Assembly: GCF_000423125.1 (NCBI RefSeq)
Contig: NZ_AUHJ01000014.1
Coordinates: 49,077 to 113,076 of the forward strand
Source of the DNA: Haliea salexigens DSM 19537
GTDB taxonomy: Bacteria; Pseudomonadota; Gammaproteobacteria; Pseudomonadales; Halieaceae
DNA length: 64,000 nt
Reading direction: 5' to 3'
In this document: positions 6,781 to 15,211 of the stretch, in pieces
Layout: the number at the start of each line of letters is the position of its first letter
Position numbering within the stretch: the stretch's first letter is position 1
Position numbers and translations under genes: made by a program
The notes under the pieces: generated by a model
The model's database searches: none
What the model was told of the DNA's origin: nothing
What the model saw: only the letters and a program-made list of their open reading frames with translations

Positions 6781-8595
6781 TCACGGCTGGGCCAGGTCGC
6801 TGCCATCAAATACCGCCAATACAGGCTCACGCTGCAAGCGCAGGCTGGGGTCCAGTCGCAGCAGCCCCGTGTCCCCTCGCAGCAGGGCATCGGCGCCGGC
6901 CTGCAGCTGGGCGAAGCGGGACTGCACCAGCCACGCATCCGCCCCCAGTGCGTTGAGGCGGGCGAGACTGTCGCTTCCGGTGTCGCCGGCGGCAATGGCA
7001 ACCCGCAGCCCCGGGTTGCTGCCGAGCAGCCAGGGTATCTCGGCGAGACGCAGGCCGTTCAGGTCGCGATCTTTCGGGTCGGGAACTCCGCTGTAGGCGC
7101 TGGATGTGGCGTACACGGGGACTGTACCCGCATAGTGAAATGCCAGCAGGGGCTTGAGGGAGCGCGCCTCAACCGGGGAATCCGCAAGCAGGAAGATGAC
7201 ATCGATATCCTGTCGCCGGCGCGGGGTGAATTCGATGTTGGTGGCCAGCATACTGCGGATGTCGCTGGCACGCTGTTCGCTGGCGTTGAGGTTGAGCGCA
7301 TTCTTGATGTTGTCAGAGTAGGCCTCGGCACTGGCGTAGCTCGCGGTGCTGACAGTCTGGCCCCCCAGTGCCTGCCAGCGTTCCTGCAGGACGTCCTCGA
7401 GCCGCGCGCCGCGCTCGCCGGCGGGGCGCAGCAGCAGTGCCTTCCGCGCACCGGAACCGTAGGCCAGTTCGGCGATGCGTTGTGCATCATCCTCGGGTGC
7501 CAGCGACAGCTGCACCAGTGCGCTGCCACTTTGCAGGGCGTCACTGTCGGTGCGGTTCAGGGCCAGGATGGGTACGGGGCGTTCGGGTATCTGCCCCAGC
7601 TCAGCGACCGCTTCCTTGCTCAGTGGTCCTACGACGATCTCCGCACCGTCGGCAATTGCCTGGCCGTACGCGGCGGCAGCGGATTCATGGGCGGTGGTAT
7701 CGATGACGTCGAGCGTATAGGGGGTCTCCCCGCGCGCCCGGGCGGCAAAGTAATGGGCCAGGTAGCCGTCCTGCACCGCTCGTGCGGCAGGCGCCAGGCG
7801 CCCACTGAGTGGCAACAGCAGTGCCACCTTCCGCGGTGCGCGCACGCCCCGGGCAATATACTCAAGGCCTCCCGGCAGCTGCATGGCAGCGGGGTGAGAG
7901 GGGTGTTGGTTGCGCCACTCTAACAGCGCTTCCTGCAGAGATTGCGGGTTTTCGGCGCGCCGGTCCCGTAACGCCAGTTCCAGCCAACCGCGCCAGTCAG
8001 CGTCGGGCGCGTCGGCGAGGGCTGTTGCCATAGCGGCCTCGCTGCTGCGGTTGAGGTCGCGCCAGATAGCGCGGCGCAGACCTGCATCGGCGGGTTGCTG
8101 CGTCAGTATCCCTGCCCCAATCCGTGCGCTTGTTAGCCAGTCCCCGGCGAGCTGTGCAATCTCCCGGGTGAACTCGGCCTGCTCCAGGCGCAGTGCCGCG
8201 GGAACGTCTTCCTCTGGCCCGGCGGTGAGCAGGGCGTCTGTGCGCTCGAGGTCGCCGCGCAAAAATGCCGCACGAGCAAGCAGGAAGTCCCGTCGGCTGC
8301 GGTCAGCCGCGTCCAGGTCCTCTGGAAGGCTTGCCAGGGTCTGCTCGGCAGTCATCCAGTCGCGCGCCCGCAGAGCGGCGCGGGTCTGCTCGAAGGTCGT
8401 GTCCCAGCGGCTTGTGGGCATGGGCGGGAGCAACGTGGGCGAGGGCTCCGCTGGAGCCTCTGGCACCGCTTCCTGTGCGCCGGGCGCGACCGGCTCAGGG
8501 GGCGCGGTGGTGCAGCCAGTGGCCAGGGCCAGCAGCAGAATGGCCGCCGCTGCTGCTTTGCCGCCCGCGGTGGTCTGGGTCATTGTACGCGTCAT
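6781..8595 (-). CDS. lpoA: Penicillin-binding protein activator LpoA
   Basis: A 604-residue outer-membrane lipoprotein that in the family stimulates the bifunctional synthase PBP1A. The signal peptide ends at a lipobox LATGC (Cys28). An N-terminal TPR-like helical half (about 60-260) is followed by a periplasmic-binding-protein-like half that starts near RKVALLLPLSGRLAPAA and contains VGPLSKEAV. The frame remains open further upstream to 8712, but the ATG at 8595 has GGAAGG five bases upstream and places the lipoprotein signal at the N-terminus, so it is preferred. It is divergent from rsmI, which begins 83 bp away. Confidence 0.94.
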   Translation of the reverse strand: MTRTMTQTTAGGKAAAAAILLLALATGCTTAPPEPVAPGAQEAVPEAPAEPSPTLLPPMPTSRWDTTFEQTRAALRARDWMTAEQTLASLPEDLDAADRSRRDFLLARAAFLRGDLERTDALLTAGPEEDVPAALRLEQAEFTREIAQLAGDWLTSARIGAGILTQQPADAGLRRAIWRDLNRSSEAAMATALADAPDADWRGWLELALRDRRAENPQSLQEALLEWRNQHPSHPAAMQLPGGLEYIARGVRAPRKVALLLPLSGRLAPAARAVQDGYLAHYFAARARGETPYTLDVIDTTAHESAAAAYGQAIADGAEIVVGPLSKEAVAELGQIPERPVPILALNRTDSDALQSGSALVQLSLAPEDDAQRIAELAYGSGARKALLLRPAGERGARLEDVLQERWQALGGQTVSTASYASAEAYSDNIKNALNLNASEQRASDIRSMLATNIEFTPRRRQDIDVIFLLADSPVEARSLKPLLAFHYAGTVPVYATSSAYSGVPDPKDRDLNGLRLAEIPWLLGSNPGLRVAIAAGDTGSDSLARLNALGADAWLVQSRFAQLQAGADALLRGDTGLLRLDPSLRLQREPVLAVFDGSDLAQP

Positions 8596-8678
8596 GCTAT
8601 CCTTCCGGCTGCAACGGGACCGCAGCCACCAGCGGTGAGGTCCATGCCAGGTAAATGATACAGGGCCAGGGGTGATCA

Positions 8679-9512
8679 GTGGAGTCCGGACTATATGTTG
8701 TTGCCACGCCAATCGGCAACCTGGGAGATATAACCTCGCGTGCCCTGGCGGTACTTACTGCGGCGGATATTGTCGCAGCAGAGGATACGCGGCACACCGC
8801 GCGCCTGCTGCAGCATTTTTCCATCACGGCGACGCTGTTGGCTTACCATGAGCACAGCGGCGAGCGGGCGCAGGCGCGCATATTGGAGTGCATCGCCGCT
8901 GGTGGGGTGGTGGCGCTGGTGTCGGATGCCGGCACACCACTGATCTCCGACCCCGGTTATCGCCTGGTGCGCGACGCGCAGGACGCCGGTCACCGAGTGA
9001 TTCCACTGCCCGGACCCTGTGCCGCGATCGCCGCGCTCAGCGCCTCTGGCCTGCCCACTGACCGCTTCCTGTTTGAGGGCTTTCTGCCCGCCAAGGCGGG
9101 CGCCCGTGCGCGCCGCCTGCAGGACCTGGCGGCGGAATCGGCCACTCTGGTGTTCTATGAGGCACCGCACCGGGTAGCAGAGACCCTGCAGGACATGGTG
9201 ACGGCTTTTGGTGACCAGCGCGAGGCGCTGTTGGCGCGGGAGTTGAGCAAAACCTTCGAAACGCTGAAGCGGGCGCCCCTGGTTGACCTGGCGGGTTTCG
9301 TGGCAGCCGACAGCAACCAGCAGCGTGGCGAGATTGTGCTCGCTGTTAGCGGCCAGCGCGGGCGCGATGAGGCGCTCACGCCCGATGTCACCCGTATGCT
9401 GCTGCGACTGGCTGAAGAGTTGCCCGCCAAGCGCGCTTCCGCTGTGGTTGCCGATCTCACCGGGCTGCGCAAGAAGGCGCTGTACGACTATCTGCTGGGG
9501 CAAAAGGGCTGA
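8679..9512 (+). CDS. rsmI: 16S rRNA (cytidine-1402-2'-O)-methyltransferase RsmI
   Basis: A 277-residue SAM-dependent methyltransferase that, with RsmH, gives the m4Cm1402 modification in the ribosomal P site. Family motifs are LYVVATPIGNLGDI at the N-terminus, VAAEDTRHT, a VSDAGTPLISDPG loop and the PLPGPCA segment of the tetrapyrrole-methylase fold. The start is GTG at 8679, with AGGGG six bases upstream, and gives the expected N-terminus. It shares a short intergenic region with divergent lpoA. The stop lies about 50 bp before the proposed rnpB promoter. Confidence 0.95.
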   Translation: MESGLYVVATPIGNLGDITSRALAVLTAADIVAAEDTRHTARLLQHFSITATLLAYHEHSGERAQARILECIAAGGVVALVSDAGTPLISDPGYRLVRDAQDAGHRVIPLPGPCAAIAALSASGLPTDRFLFEGFLPAKAGARARRLQDLAAESATLVFYEAPHRVAETLQDMVTAFGDQREALLARELSKTFETLKRAPLVDLAGFVAADSNQQRGEIVLAVSGQRGRDEALTPDVTRMLLRLAEELPAKRASAVVADLTGLRKKALYDYLLGQKG

Positions 9513-9561
9513 CCACAACCCCGGCGCTCCCCACGCACCCTTCGCGCCAGGGAAGTTTGTG

Positions 9562-9590
9562 TTGCCCGGCGGCCGCGCAGCGGGTAGGCT
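9562..9590 (+). promoter_or_regulatory. Candidate promoter of rnpB
   Basis: TTGCCC at 9562-9567 and TAGGCT at 9585-9590 have a 17-bp spacer. The predicted start near 9597 coincides with the 5' edge of the rnpB P1 helix deduced from pairing, which supports both calls. Confidence 0.55.
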
Positions 9591-9596
9591 TGCCGC

Positions 9597-9943
9597 CGAG
9601 TCGGTCAGGCGATCGCTTCTGGTTTCGGCCAGGGGAGGAAAGTCCGGGCTCCACAGGGCAGGGTGCCAGGTAACGCCTGGGGGGCGCGAGCCTACGGAAA
9701 GTGCAACAGAAAGGATACCGCCCGGCGCGAGTCGGGTAAGGGTGAAAAGGTGCGGTAAGAGCGCACCGCGCGGCTGGCAACAGGCGTGGCGATGGTAAAC
9801 CCCACTCGGAGCAAGACCAAATAGGAATCCGTATGCTGCGGCCCGCAGTGGATTCGGGTAGGTCGCTACAGGCCGGCGGCGACGCCGGTCGCAGATGAAT
9901 GATCGTCCACGACAGAACCCGGCTTATCGACCGACTCACTTAT
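9597..9943 (+). ncRNA. rnpB: RNase P RNA (bacterial class A)
   Basis: About 347 nt that match the catalytic RNA of RNase P, which matures tRNA 5' ends. Conserved blocks are the GAGGAAAGTCCGGGCTCC region (CR-I), GGTAACGCCTGGG, AAGGGTGAAA followed by GGTAAGAGCGCACCG (CR-II/III), and the 3' block with TAGATGAATGA-like GCAGATGAATGATCGTCC and ACAGAACCCGGCTTAT (CR-V). The ends pair as GAGTCGGTC (9598-9606) with GACCGACTC (9929-9937), forming P1. The exact 5' and 3' nucleotides are estimated from that helix. Placement between rsmI and mraZ is the usual Pseudomonas-type order. Confidence 0.97.
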
Positions 9944-9952
9944 CCCCTTGCC

Positions 9953-9981
9953 AACGCGGCGGCACCATTTGCCGCCGCGTT
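9953..9981 (+). terminator. Strong hairpin after rnpB
   Basis: A perfect 12-bp GC-rich stem (9953-9964 with 9970-9981) with a five-base loop starts 10 nt after the RNase P RNA. It is followed by TTGCTT-like sequence rather than a long T-tract, so termination is likely but not textbook. Confidence 0.6.
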
Positions 9982-10198
9982 GCTTGCGCCCCACGTTGCC
10001 GCTTATGTTTTTTTCTACTAAAACGTGGCTGCTGGCAGAAGAAAATAACCTTTAACTTAAAGTGAATCCTTAATATACGATGTTAGCGGTCTGTTTTAAC
10101 GTATTTTTTGTTTTCACGTACCCTCTCAGAAGCTGAAGAATCATCCGTCAATCAGCGCTAATTAGCTGAAATTAAAACGTTTTTCGCGACTGGCTCGC
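9982..10198. other. AT-rich intergenic stretch between rnpB and the mraZ promoter, no gene seen
   Basis: About 215 bp that are clearly richer in A and T than everything around them. No convincing reading frame, tRNA or RNA family was recognised. An inverted repeat CCACGTT (9991-9997)/AACGTGG (10022-10028) encloses a T-run. The stretch ends where the mraZ -35 box begins, so it may hold upstream activating sequence or unrecognised regulatory sites for the dcw cluster. Confidence 0.5.
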
Positions 10199-10228
10199 TT
10201 GACACTCCAATTGCTGCGCCCCTATAGT
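10199..10228 (+). promoter_or_regulatory. sigma70 promoter of the mraZ-led dcw cluster
   Basis: TTGACA (10199-10204, exact consensus) and TATAGT (10223-10228, five of six) with an 18-bp spacer. It is the best promoter match in the window. The start would fall near 10235, immediately before the MraZ repeats. Confidence 0.85.
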
Positions 10229-10236
10229 GTCGAAAA

Positions 10237-10270
10237 GTGGGAAGAAGTGGATATATCTGGTTTTTTGTGG
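10237..10270. promoter_or_regulatory. MraZ operator: TGG repeats at 10-bp period
   Basis: TGG occurs at 10238, 10248, 10258 and 10268, a strict 10-bp period; three of the four copies read GTGG. A further GGG falls at 10278. MraZ of E. coli binds TGGGN pentamers separated by 5 nt, so this is a good autoregulatory site. It lies just downstream of the promoter start, where bound MraZ would block the dcw transcript. Confidence 0.75.
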
Positions 10271-10303
10271 TTTTTAAGGGCCGGATAAGCGGGGGAAACT
10301 GGC

Positions 10304-10759
10304 GTGTTTCGCGGGGTACAGCACATCAATATGGACGCCAAGGGGCGACTGGCCATGCCAGCGCGCCAGCGCGAGCCGTTGCGTGCCCTCTGTGACGGCC
10401 AGATCGTGGTGACCATCGACACGCAGGCGAAATGCCTCGTCATCTATCCGCTGCCCGACTGGGAGCGCATCGAAAAGCACATACAGGCCCTGCCCGCCCT
10501 GAAGCAGGCGGTCAAGCGCTTCCAGCGCCTGGTGCTGGGCTACGCCACTGACATCGAGATGGACAGTAACGGCCGCTGCCTGCTGCCTCAGCCGCTGCGT
10601 GATTACGCGCATCTGGACAAGAGGCTGGTGCTGGTGGGGCAGGGCAACAAGATGGAGTTGTGGGCGGAGGAGCTGTGGCTGGCAGAGTGCGAACAGGCGC
10701 TGCTGGAGTCCGGTCCCGAAGCGGAGTTGCCCGACGAACTCGTGTCTCTCCCACTGTAG
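10304..10759 (+). CDS. mraZ: Transcriptional regulator MraZ
   Basis: Encodes 151 residues with two AbrB-like swapped-hairpin domains, each carrying the family DxxGR signature: MDAKGRLAMPAR near residue 10 and MDSNGRCLLPQ near residue 85. MraZ is an oligomeric DNA-binding protein that represses its own operon. The start is GTG at 10304, preceded by a GGGGGAAA site. It is the first gene of the dcw cluster, and its operator is visible directly upstream. rsmH follows with essentially no gap. Confidence 0.96.
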   Translation: MFRGVQHINMDAKGRLAMPARQREPLRALCDGQIVVTIDTQAKCLVIYPLPDWERIEKHIQALPALKQAVKRFQRLVLGYATDIEMDSNGRCLLPQPLRDYAHLDKRLVLVGQGNKMELWAEELWLAECEQALLESGPEAELPDELVSLPL

Positions 10760-10768
10760 GTGAGCGAC

Positions 10769-11686
10769 ATGCATCAAACAGTTTTGTTACGAGAGGCGGT
10801 GGATGCTCTGGTGACGACAAGCGATGGTATCTATGTCGATGGCACGTTCGGTCGTGGTGGTCACAGCCGCGCCCTGCTGCAACAGCTGGCGCCCAATGGC
10901 CGGCTGCTGGGTGTCGACAAGGATCCGGCAGCCGCACTGGTGGCGTCCGAACTCAGCGCTGCAGACGCACGCTTCAGTTTCTTTCATGGCTCTTTTGCGG
11001 CGTTGCCTGCCCAGCTGCGCTCGCGTGATATCGAGGCTGTCGACGGCATCCTGCTCGACCTCGGGGTCTCCAGCCCGCAACTCGACAACAGCGAGCGCGG
11101 TTTCAGTTTCCAGCACGATGGTCCGCTGGATATGCGTATGGACACCAGCAGCGGCGAGACCGCAGCGCAGTGGCTGGGGCGAGCGGCGCAGCAGGATATC
11201 GCCGCGGTATTGAAAGAGTTCGGCGAGGAGCGCTTTGCACGCCGGATCGCCGGTGCCATCGTTGCAGCGCGCGCCGAGGCACCTATTGTGACCACAGGTC
11301 GCCTGGCGAAGATTGTCAGTGAGGCCAACCCGCGTTGGGAGAAGCACAAGCATCCGGCGACGCGGGCATTCCAGGGTATTCGAATCTATATCAACCGCGA
11401 GCTGGATGACCTGGTTGAGCTGCTGGCGCAGGCACTGGGCTTGCTCAAGGTGGGAGGCCGGCTGGTCGTGATCAGCTTTCATTCCCTGGAAGACCGGCTG
11501 GTGAAGCGTTACATGCGCGATATGGCACGTGGTGATGCGCTGCCCGCCGGTGTGCCGGTGCGCGACAGCGCGCTCAACCGGCATATGCGACTGGTCGGCA
11601 AAGCGGTGCGCGCGAGCGCCGACGAAGTCGCTGCAAACCCGCGTGCGCGCAGTGCCATCATGCGCGTCGCCGAGAAGATCAGCTGA
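10769..11686 (+). CDS. rsmH: 16S rRNA (cytosine-1402-N4)-methyltransferase RsmH
   Basis: A 305-residue SAM methyltransferase that modifies C1402 of 16S rRNA, the partner of RsmI encoded 2 kb upstream. Motifs: [26 protein letters not shown] (SAM-binding), [15 protein letters not shown] and a late [17 protein letters not shown] at 10760 is in frame directly after the mraZ stop, but the ATG at 10769 has AGGTGA five bases upstream and gives a family-like N-terminus. The last base of the stop is the first base of the ftsL start. Confidence 0.96.
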   Translation: MHQTVLLREAVDALVTTSDGIYVDGTFGRGGHSRALLQQLAPNGRLLGVDKDPAAALVASELSAADARFSFFHGSFAALPAQLRSRDIEAVDGILLDLGVSSPQLDNSERGFSFQHDGPLDMRMDTSSGETAAQWLGRAAQQDIAAVLKEFGEERFARRIAGAIVAARAEAPIVTTGRLAKIVSEANPRWEKHKHPATRAFQGIRIYINRELDDLVELLAQALGLLKVGGRLVVISFHSLEDRLVKRYMRDMARGDALPAGVPVRDSALNRHMRLVGKAVRASADEVAANPRARSAIMRVAEKIS

Positions 11687-12003
11687 TGGCTGGCCGCACC
11701 ACATCCCCGGCAATCGCCCCGGAGCGCAGCATCAGCCTGCAATCCCTTGCGCTGCTTGGCGCCCTGCTGACGCTGGTGCTGGGTTCTGCGTTTGGTGTTA
11801 TTCACAGCTCACATGGCTGCCGTCAGCTCTATGCCGTCTTGCAGCAGCTGGAGGCGGATCAGTGGTACCTGCAGGAAGATTACGGGCGTCTGCTGCTGGA
11901 GCAGAGCACCTGGGCATCGCACTATCGTGTTGAGCGCGTGGCCACTCGCGAGTTGCAGATGCAGGCGCCGGTGCTGGAAAGCCTCAAGGTGGTGCGTCCA
12001 TGA
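11686..12003 (+). CDS. ftsL: Cell division protein FtsL
   Basis: A 105-residue bitopic membrane protein: short cytoplasmic N-terminus, one membrane segment at about residues 20-40, then a periplasmic leucine-zipper-like coiled coil (QLYAVLQQLEADQWYLQ onward). FtsL forms the FtsQLB complex that activates FtsWI. The sequence is weakly conserved, but length, topology and position between rsmH and ftsI make the call safe. The start overlaps the rsmH stop by 1 bp, and the stop overlaps the ftsI start by 4 bp. Confidence 0.93.
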   Translation: MAGRTTSPAIAPERSISLQSLALLGALLTLVLGSAFGVIHSSHGCRQLYAVLQQLEADQWYLQEDYGRLLLEQSTWASHYRVERVATRELQMQAPVLESLKVVRP

Positions 12004-13727
12004 GTCGGTCGCGTCTTGCTGCCGTAGCGCCCTGGCGCTTTTACCTGGTGGCTATCGCATTGCTGGCCATGCTCGCATTGCTGGTGGGGCGCGTGCTGTC
12101 GCTGCAGGTTCTGGATGTCGAGCATGGCCGCAGTTTCCTGCAGGACCAGGGCGAGAGTCGTGCCATGCGCAACGCGGAAATTCCCGCCTACCGGGGCGTG
12201 ATTGCAGACCGTCGCGGTGAGCCCCTCGCCGTGAGTACCCCCGTGATTTCGCTGGTGGCCGATCCCCGCTTGCTCACCGCAGTAGAAGATCTCTCGCCGC
12301 TGGCCACAGCGCTGGACATGCCCCTTGCGGACCTGCAGGCACGCCTGGACCGCTTCACGGGCCGTTCGTTCATGTATCTGCGCCGCCATATGGTGCCGGC
12401 AGCCGCACGTGAAGTCCTTGCACTCAAACTGCCCGGCGTATCCGGGCGCCGTGAATACCAGCGCTATTACCCGGCGGGAGAAGTGGCGGGCCATCTGGTG
12501 GGCTTCACCAATCTCGATGGGCGCGGCATCGCCGGGCTGGAATTGGCGTACGACGACTGGCTCAAGGGCACGCCCGGCAAGAAGCAGTACATCAAGGACC
12601 TGCGCGGTGATGTTGTGCGCGACATCGGTGTGCTCGAACCCGCACGGTCCGGCAAGGACCTGCGGCTGAGCATCGACCTGCGCCTGCAGTACCTGCATCA
12701 CCAAGAGCTGCAACGCGCCATGGCGCTCACCGGCGCCGCCTCCGGCAGCATCGTCACCCTCGACAGCCATACCGGCGAAGTGCTGGCCATGGTCAATCAC
12801 CCGGTGTACAACCCCAATGGCCGCCGCGGCATCAGCCCCGATCAGACCCGCAACCGTGCGGTGACCGACATGTTCGAGCCGGGCTCTACCATGAAAACCT
12901 TCACGCTGGTTGCAGCGCTGGAGAGCGGCCGCTATTCCACCGAAAGCATGATTGATACCTCGCCGGGACGTATCCGCGTGGGTCGCAAGACGTTACCGGA
13001 TCCCCGGAACTACGGCGAGATTTCCGTTTCGCGCGTGATCGAGAAGTCCAGCCAGGTGGGTGTGACCAAGATCGCCCTCGACATTGGCCATGAGCCGATA
13101 CAGGACGTGTTCCGCCGTTTCGGTTTCGGTGCTGCACTGGGCACGGGTTTCCCGGGCGAAAGTGCCGGCCAGTTGCCCAACCGGCGCCGCTGGAGCGATA
13201 TCGAAAAAGTGACCCTGGCCTTTGGCTACGGCCTTACCGCGACACCACTGCAGCTCGCGCACGCCTACGCATCGTTCGCCAATGACGGGGTGATGCCGCC
13301 GGTGTCCCTGCTTGCGGCGAATGAAACGGCGCCCGTGGGAATACGCGTGGTGGAAGCCGATATCGCACGCGAAGTGCGCAAAGTGCTGCAGCGGGTGACC
13401 GAAGAACACGGCACCGCACGGCGCGCCCAGGTGCCCGGTTACGCGGTGGGCGGTAAAACCGGCACCGTGCGCAAGGTGGGCCCCGGCGGCTACCAGGACA
13501 ACAAGCATATCGCTTTCTTTGCTGGCATCGCGCCGATTGCCGACCCACGTTTTGTCACCGTGGTGGTGATCAATGAACCCCAGGGTGAAGCGACCGGCGG
13601 TGGCGCAGTGGCCGCCCCGGTGTTCTCGCGGGTCGCGCAGGGCACATTGCGTTTGCTGAATCTGCCGCCAGACGAGCACGACGCCGCGCTGGTACTCGCG
13701 GCGCAGGGCGCGGGGGTGTCGGGATGA
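12000..13727 (+). CDS. ftsI: Septal peptidoglycan transpeptidase FtsI (PBP3)
   Basis: A 575-residue class B penicillin-binding protein: one N-terminal membrane anchor (about 12-35), a pedestal dimerisation domain (60-230) and a transpeptidase domain (255-550). The catalytic serine is Ser296 in STMK, and the KTG motif is at 486-488. The second active-site motif, normally SSN, reads SSQ at 350-352, so the usual asparagine is a glutamine. With FtsW it makes septal peptidoglycan. The start overlaps ftsL, and the stop overlaps murE (ATGA). Confidence 0.96.
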   Translation: MSRSRLAAVAPWRFYLVAIALLAMLALLVGRVLSLQVLDVEHGRSFLQDQGESRAMRNAEIPAYRGVIADRRGEPLAVSTPVISLVADPRLLTAVEDLSPLATALDMPLADLQARLDRFTGRSFMYLRRHMVPAAAREVLALKLPGVSGRREYQRYYPAGEVAGHLVGFTNLDGRGIAGLELAYDDWLKGTPGKKQYIKDLRGDVVRDIGVLEPARSGKDLRLSIDLRLQYLHHQELQRAMALTGAASGSIVTLDSHTGEVLAMVNHPVYNPNGRRGISPDQTRNRAVTDMFEPGSTMKTFTLVAALESGRYSTESMIDTSPGRIRVGRKTLPDPRNYGEISVSRVIEKSSQVGVTKIALDIGHEPIQDVFRRFGFGAALGTGFPGESAGQLPNRRRWSDIEKVTLAFGYGLTATPLQLAHAYASFANDGVMPPVSLLAANETAPVGIRVVEADIAREVRKVLQRVTEEHGTARRAQVPGYAVGGKTGTVRKVGPGGYQDNKHIAFFAGIAPIADPRFVTVVVINEPQGEATGGGAVAAPVFSRVAQGTLRLLNLPPDEHDAALVLAAQGAGVSG

Positions 13728-15211
13728 GCGCACTCGCAGCCTCTCAGCCACGCATGCCGCTGTCTGATCTGCTCGGTGCCCGGGCCGCGGCCTGGGCAGA
13801 CGTTCAGGTGACTGGTGTGCAGCTGGACAGCCGCCGCGTAGGTCCCGGCGATCTGTTCCTGGCCTTGCCTGGCGCGTCACATGATGGCCGCCAGTTTATC
13901 GAGCAGGCAGTGGCGCAGGGTGCCGTCGCCGTCGTGGCGGAGCCACCGGTAGCCGGCTTTGTCGATGCACTGCATGTACCGTTGCTGGAGCAGGCGGAGC
14001 TGGCGCAGGCGGCAGGTGAAATCGCCGCTCGCCTGTATGGCGATCCCAGCGCGGCGATGATCACGGTGGGGGTGACCGGCACTAACGGCAAAACCACCAC
14101 CAGCCGGTTGCTGGCGCAGTTGCTGCGCGCCACCGGCTACCGGTGTGGCGTTATCGGTACGCTGGGCGCCGTGCTGGATGACAGCGCAACAGAAGCCCGC
14201 AACACCACGCCGGATGCTGTCGCGCTGCAGCAGCAGCTCGCAGCCTGGCGTGACCAGGGGGTGGATGCCGTATGCATGGAGGTGTCATCCCACGCGCTGG
14301 ACCAGGGGCGCGTGCAGGGTATGCAGTTTGACGTTGCCGTGTTTACCAATCTCTCGCACGACCATCTCGATTACCACGGCAACATGGCGGCCTACGCGCG
14401 CAGCAAGCAGCAGCTTTTTTCCCAGCGTGGCCTGCGCTTTGCGGTGGTCAATGCCGATGATCCCTACAGCGCGCAGATGCTCGCTGCCCTGCCGGCTGAC
14501 GTCGAGTCGCTGACTTTTTCCAGTCGCGGTGAGCCGGCAGATGTGCGTGTCGTGGAAGTGGAGTTTTTCCCCGGTGGCGCCCGCGCCCAACTGCAAACCC
14601 CCTGGGGCGAGGCGACCCTGTCGCTGCCCCTGCCCGGTGACTTCAACCTGTCCAACGCGCTGGCAGCGCTCAGCTGCGCGGTGTTGCTCGGCGGCGACCT
14701 GCCGTCGGTGCTGGCAGCGGTAGCGAGCCTGCAGCCCGTGCCGGGACGCATGCAGAGCGTGGCGAACACCCTGGGTGTACAGGTGGTCGTGGACTATGCG
14801 CATACGCCCGACGCGCTGGAGAAGGCGCTGCAGGCCCTGCGGCCGCAGGTTGCGGGTCGTTTGCTGGTGGTGTTCGGCTGTGGCGGCGACCGCGATCCGG
14901 CCAAGCGTGCGGTTATGGGGCGCGTGGCCTGTGCGGCGGCGGATGCCGTGGTCCTGACCTCCGATAACCCGCGCAGCGAAGATCCGCAGGCGATCCTCGA
15001 CGAAATCCAGCGGGGCTGCCAGGGGGTGGCGCTTGTGGAGACGGATCGGGCGGCAGCCATCAACCTGGCCATCGATCAGGCGCAGCCGGGCGATTGCGTG
15101 CTGATCGCCGGCAAAGGGCACGAAACCTACCAGATCATCGGTGATCAACGCTGTGCGTTCAGCGATGTGGACTGCGCGGCAGGCGCCCTGCAGCGGAGGG
15201 CAGCGTCATGA
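13724..15211 (+). CDS. murE: UDP-MurNAc-L-Ala-D-Glu:meso-diaminopimelate ligase MurE
   Basis: A 495-residue Mur ligase that adds the third peptide-stem residue using ATP in the cytoplasm. It has the three-domain layout: an N-terminal UDP-binding domain, a central ATPase with VTGTNGKTTTS, and a C-terminal domain with SDNPRSEDP. The DNPR motif is the signature for meso-diaminopimelate as substrate, fitting a Gram-negative cell wall. The start overlaps the ftsI stop by 4 bp and the stop overlaps murF, typical of the coupled dcw operon. Confidence 0.97.
   Translation: MSALAASQPRMPLSDLLGARAAAWADVQVTGVQLDSRRVGPGDLFLALPGASHDGRQFIEQAVAQGAVAVVAEPPVAGFVDALHVPLLEQAELAQAAGEIAARLYGDPSAAMITVGVTGTNGKTTTSRLLAQLLRATGYRCGVIGTLGAVLDDSATEARNTTPDAVALQQQLAAWRDQGVDAVCMEVSSHALDQGRVQGMQFDVAVFTNLSHDHLDYHGNMAAYARSKQQLFSQRGLRFAVVNADDPYSAQMLAALPADVESLTFSSRGEPADVRVVEVEFFPGGARAQLQTPWGEATLSLPLPGDFNLSNALAALSCAVLLGGDLPSVLAAVASLQPVPGRMQSVANTLGVQVVVDYAHTPDALEKALQALRPQVAGRLLVVFGCGGDRDPAKRAVMGRVACAAADAVVLTSDNPRSEDPQAILDEIQRGCQGVALVETDRAAAINLAIDQAQPGDCVLIAGKGHETYQIIGDQRCAFSDVDCAAGALQRRAAS

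Noticed and set aside
6370..7923. 517-codon plus-strand frame opposite yraN and lpoA
   Set aside because: Antisense shadow of two recognised genes, low-complexity Gly/Ala/Arg/Gln composition, no domain.
8596..8712. 39-codon N-terminal extension of LpoA
   Set aside because: It would bury the lipoprotein signal peptide; ATG 8595 has a good ribosome-binding site and puts the signal at the N-terminus.
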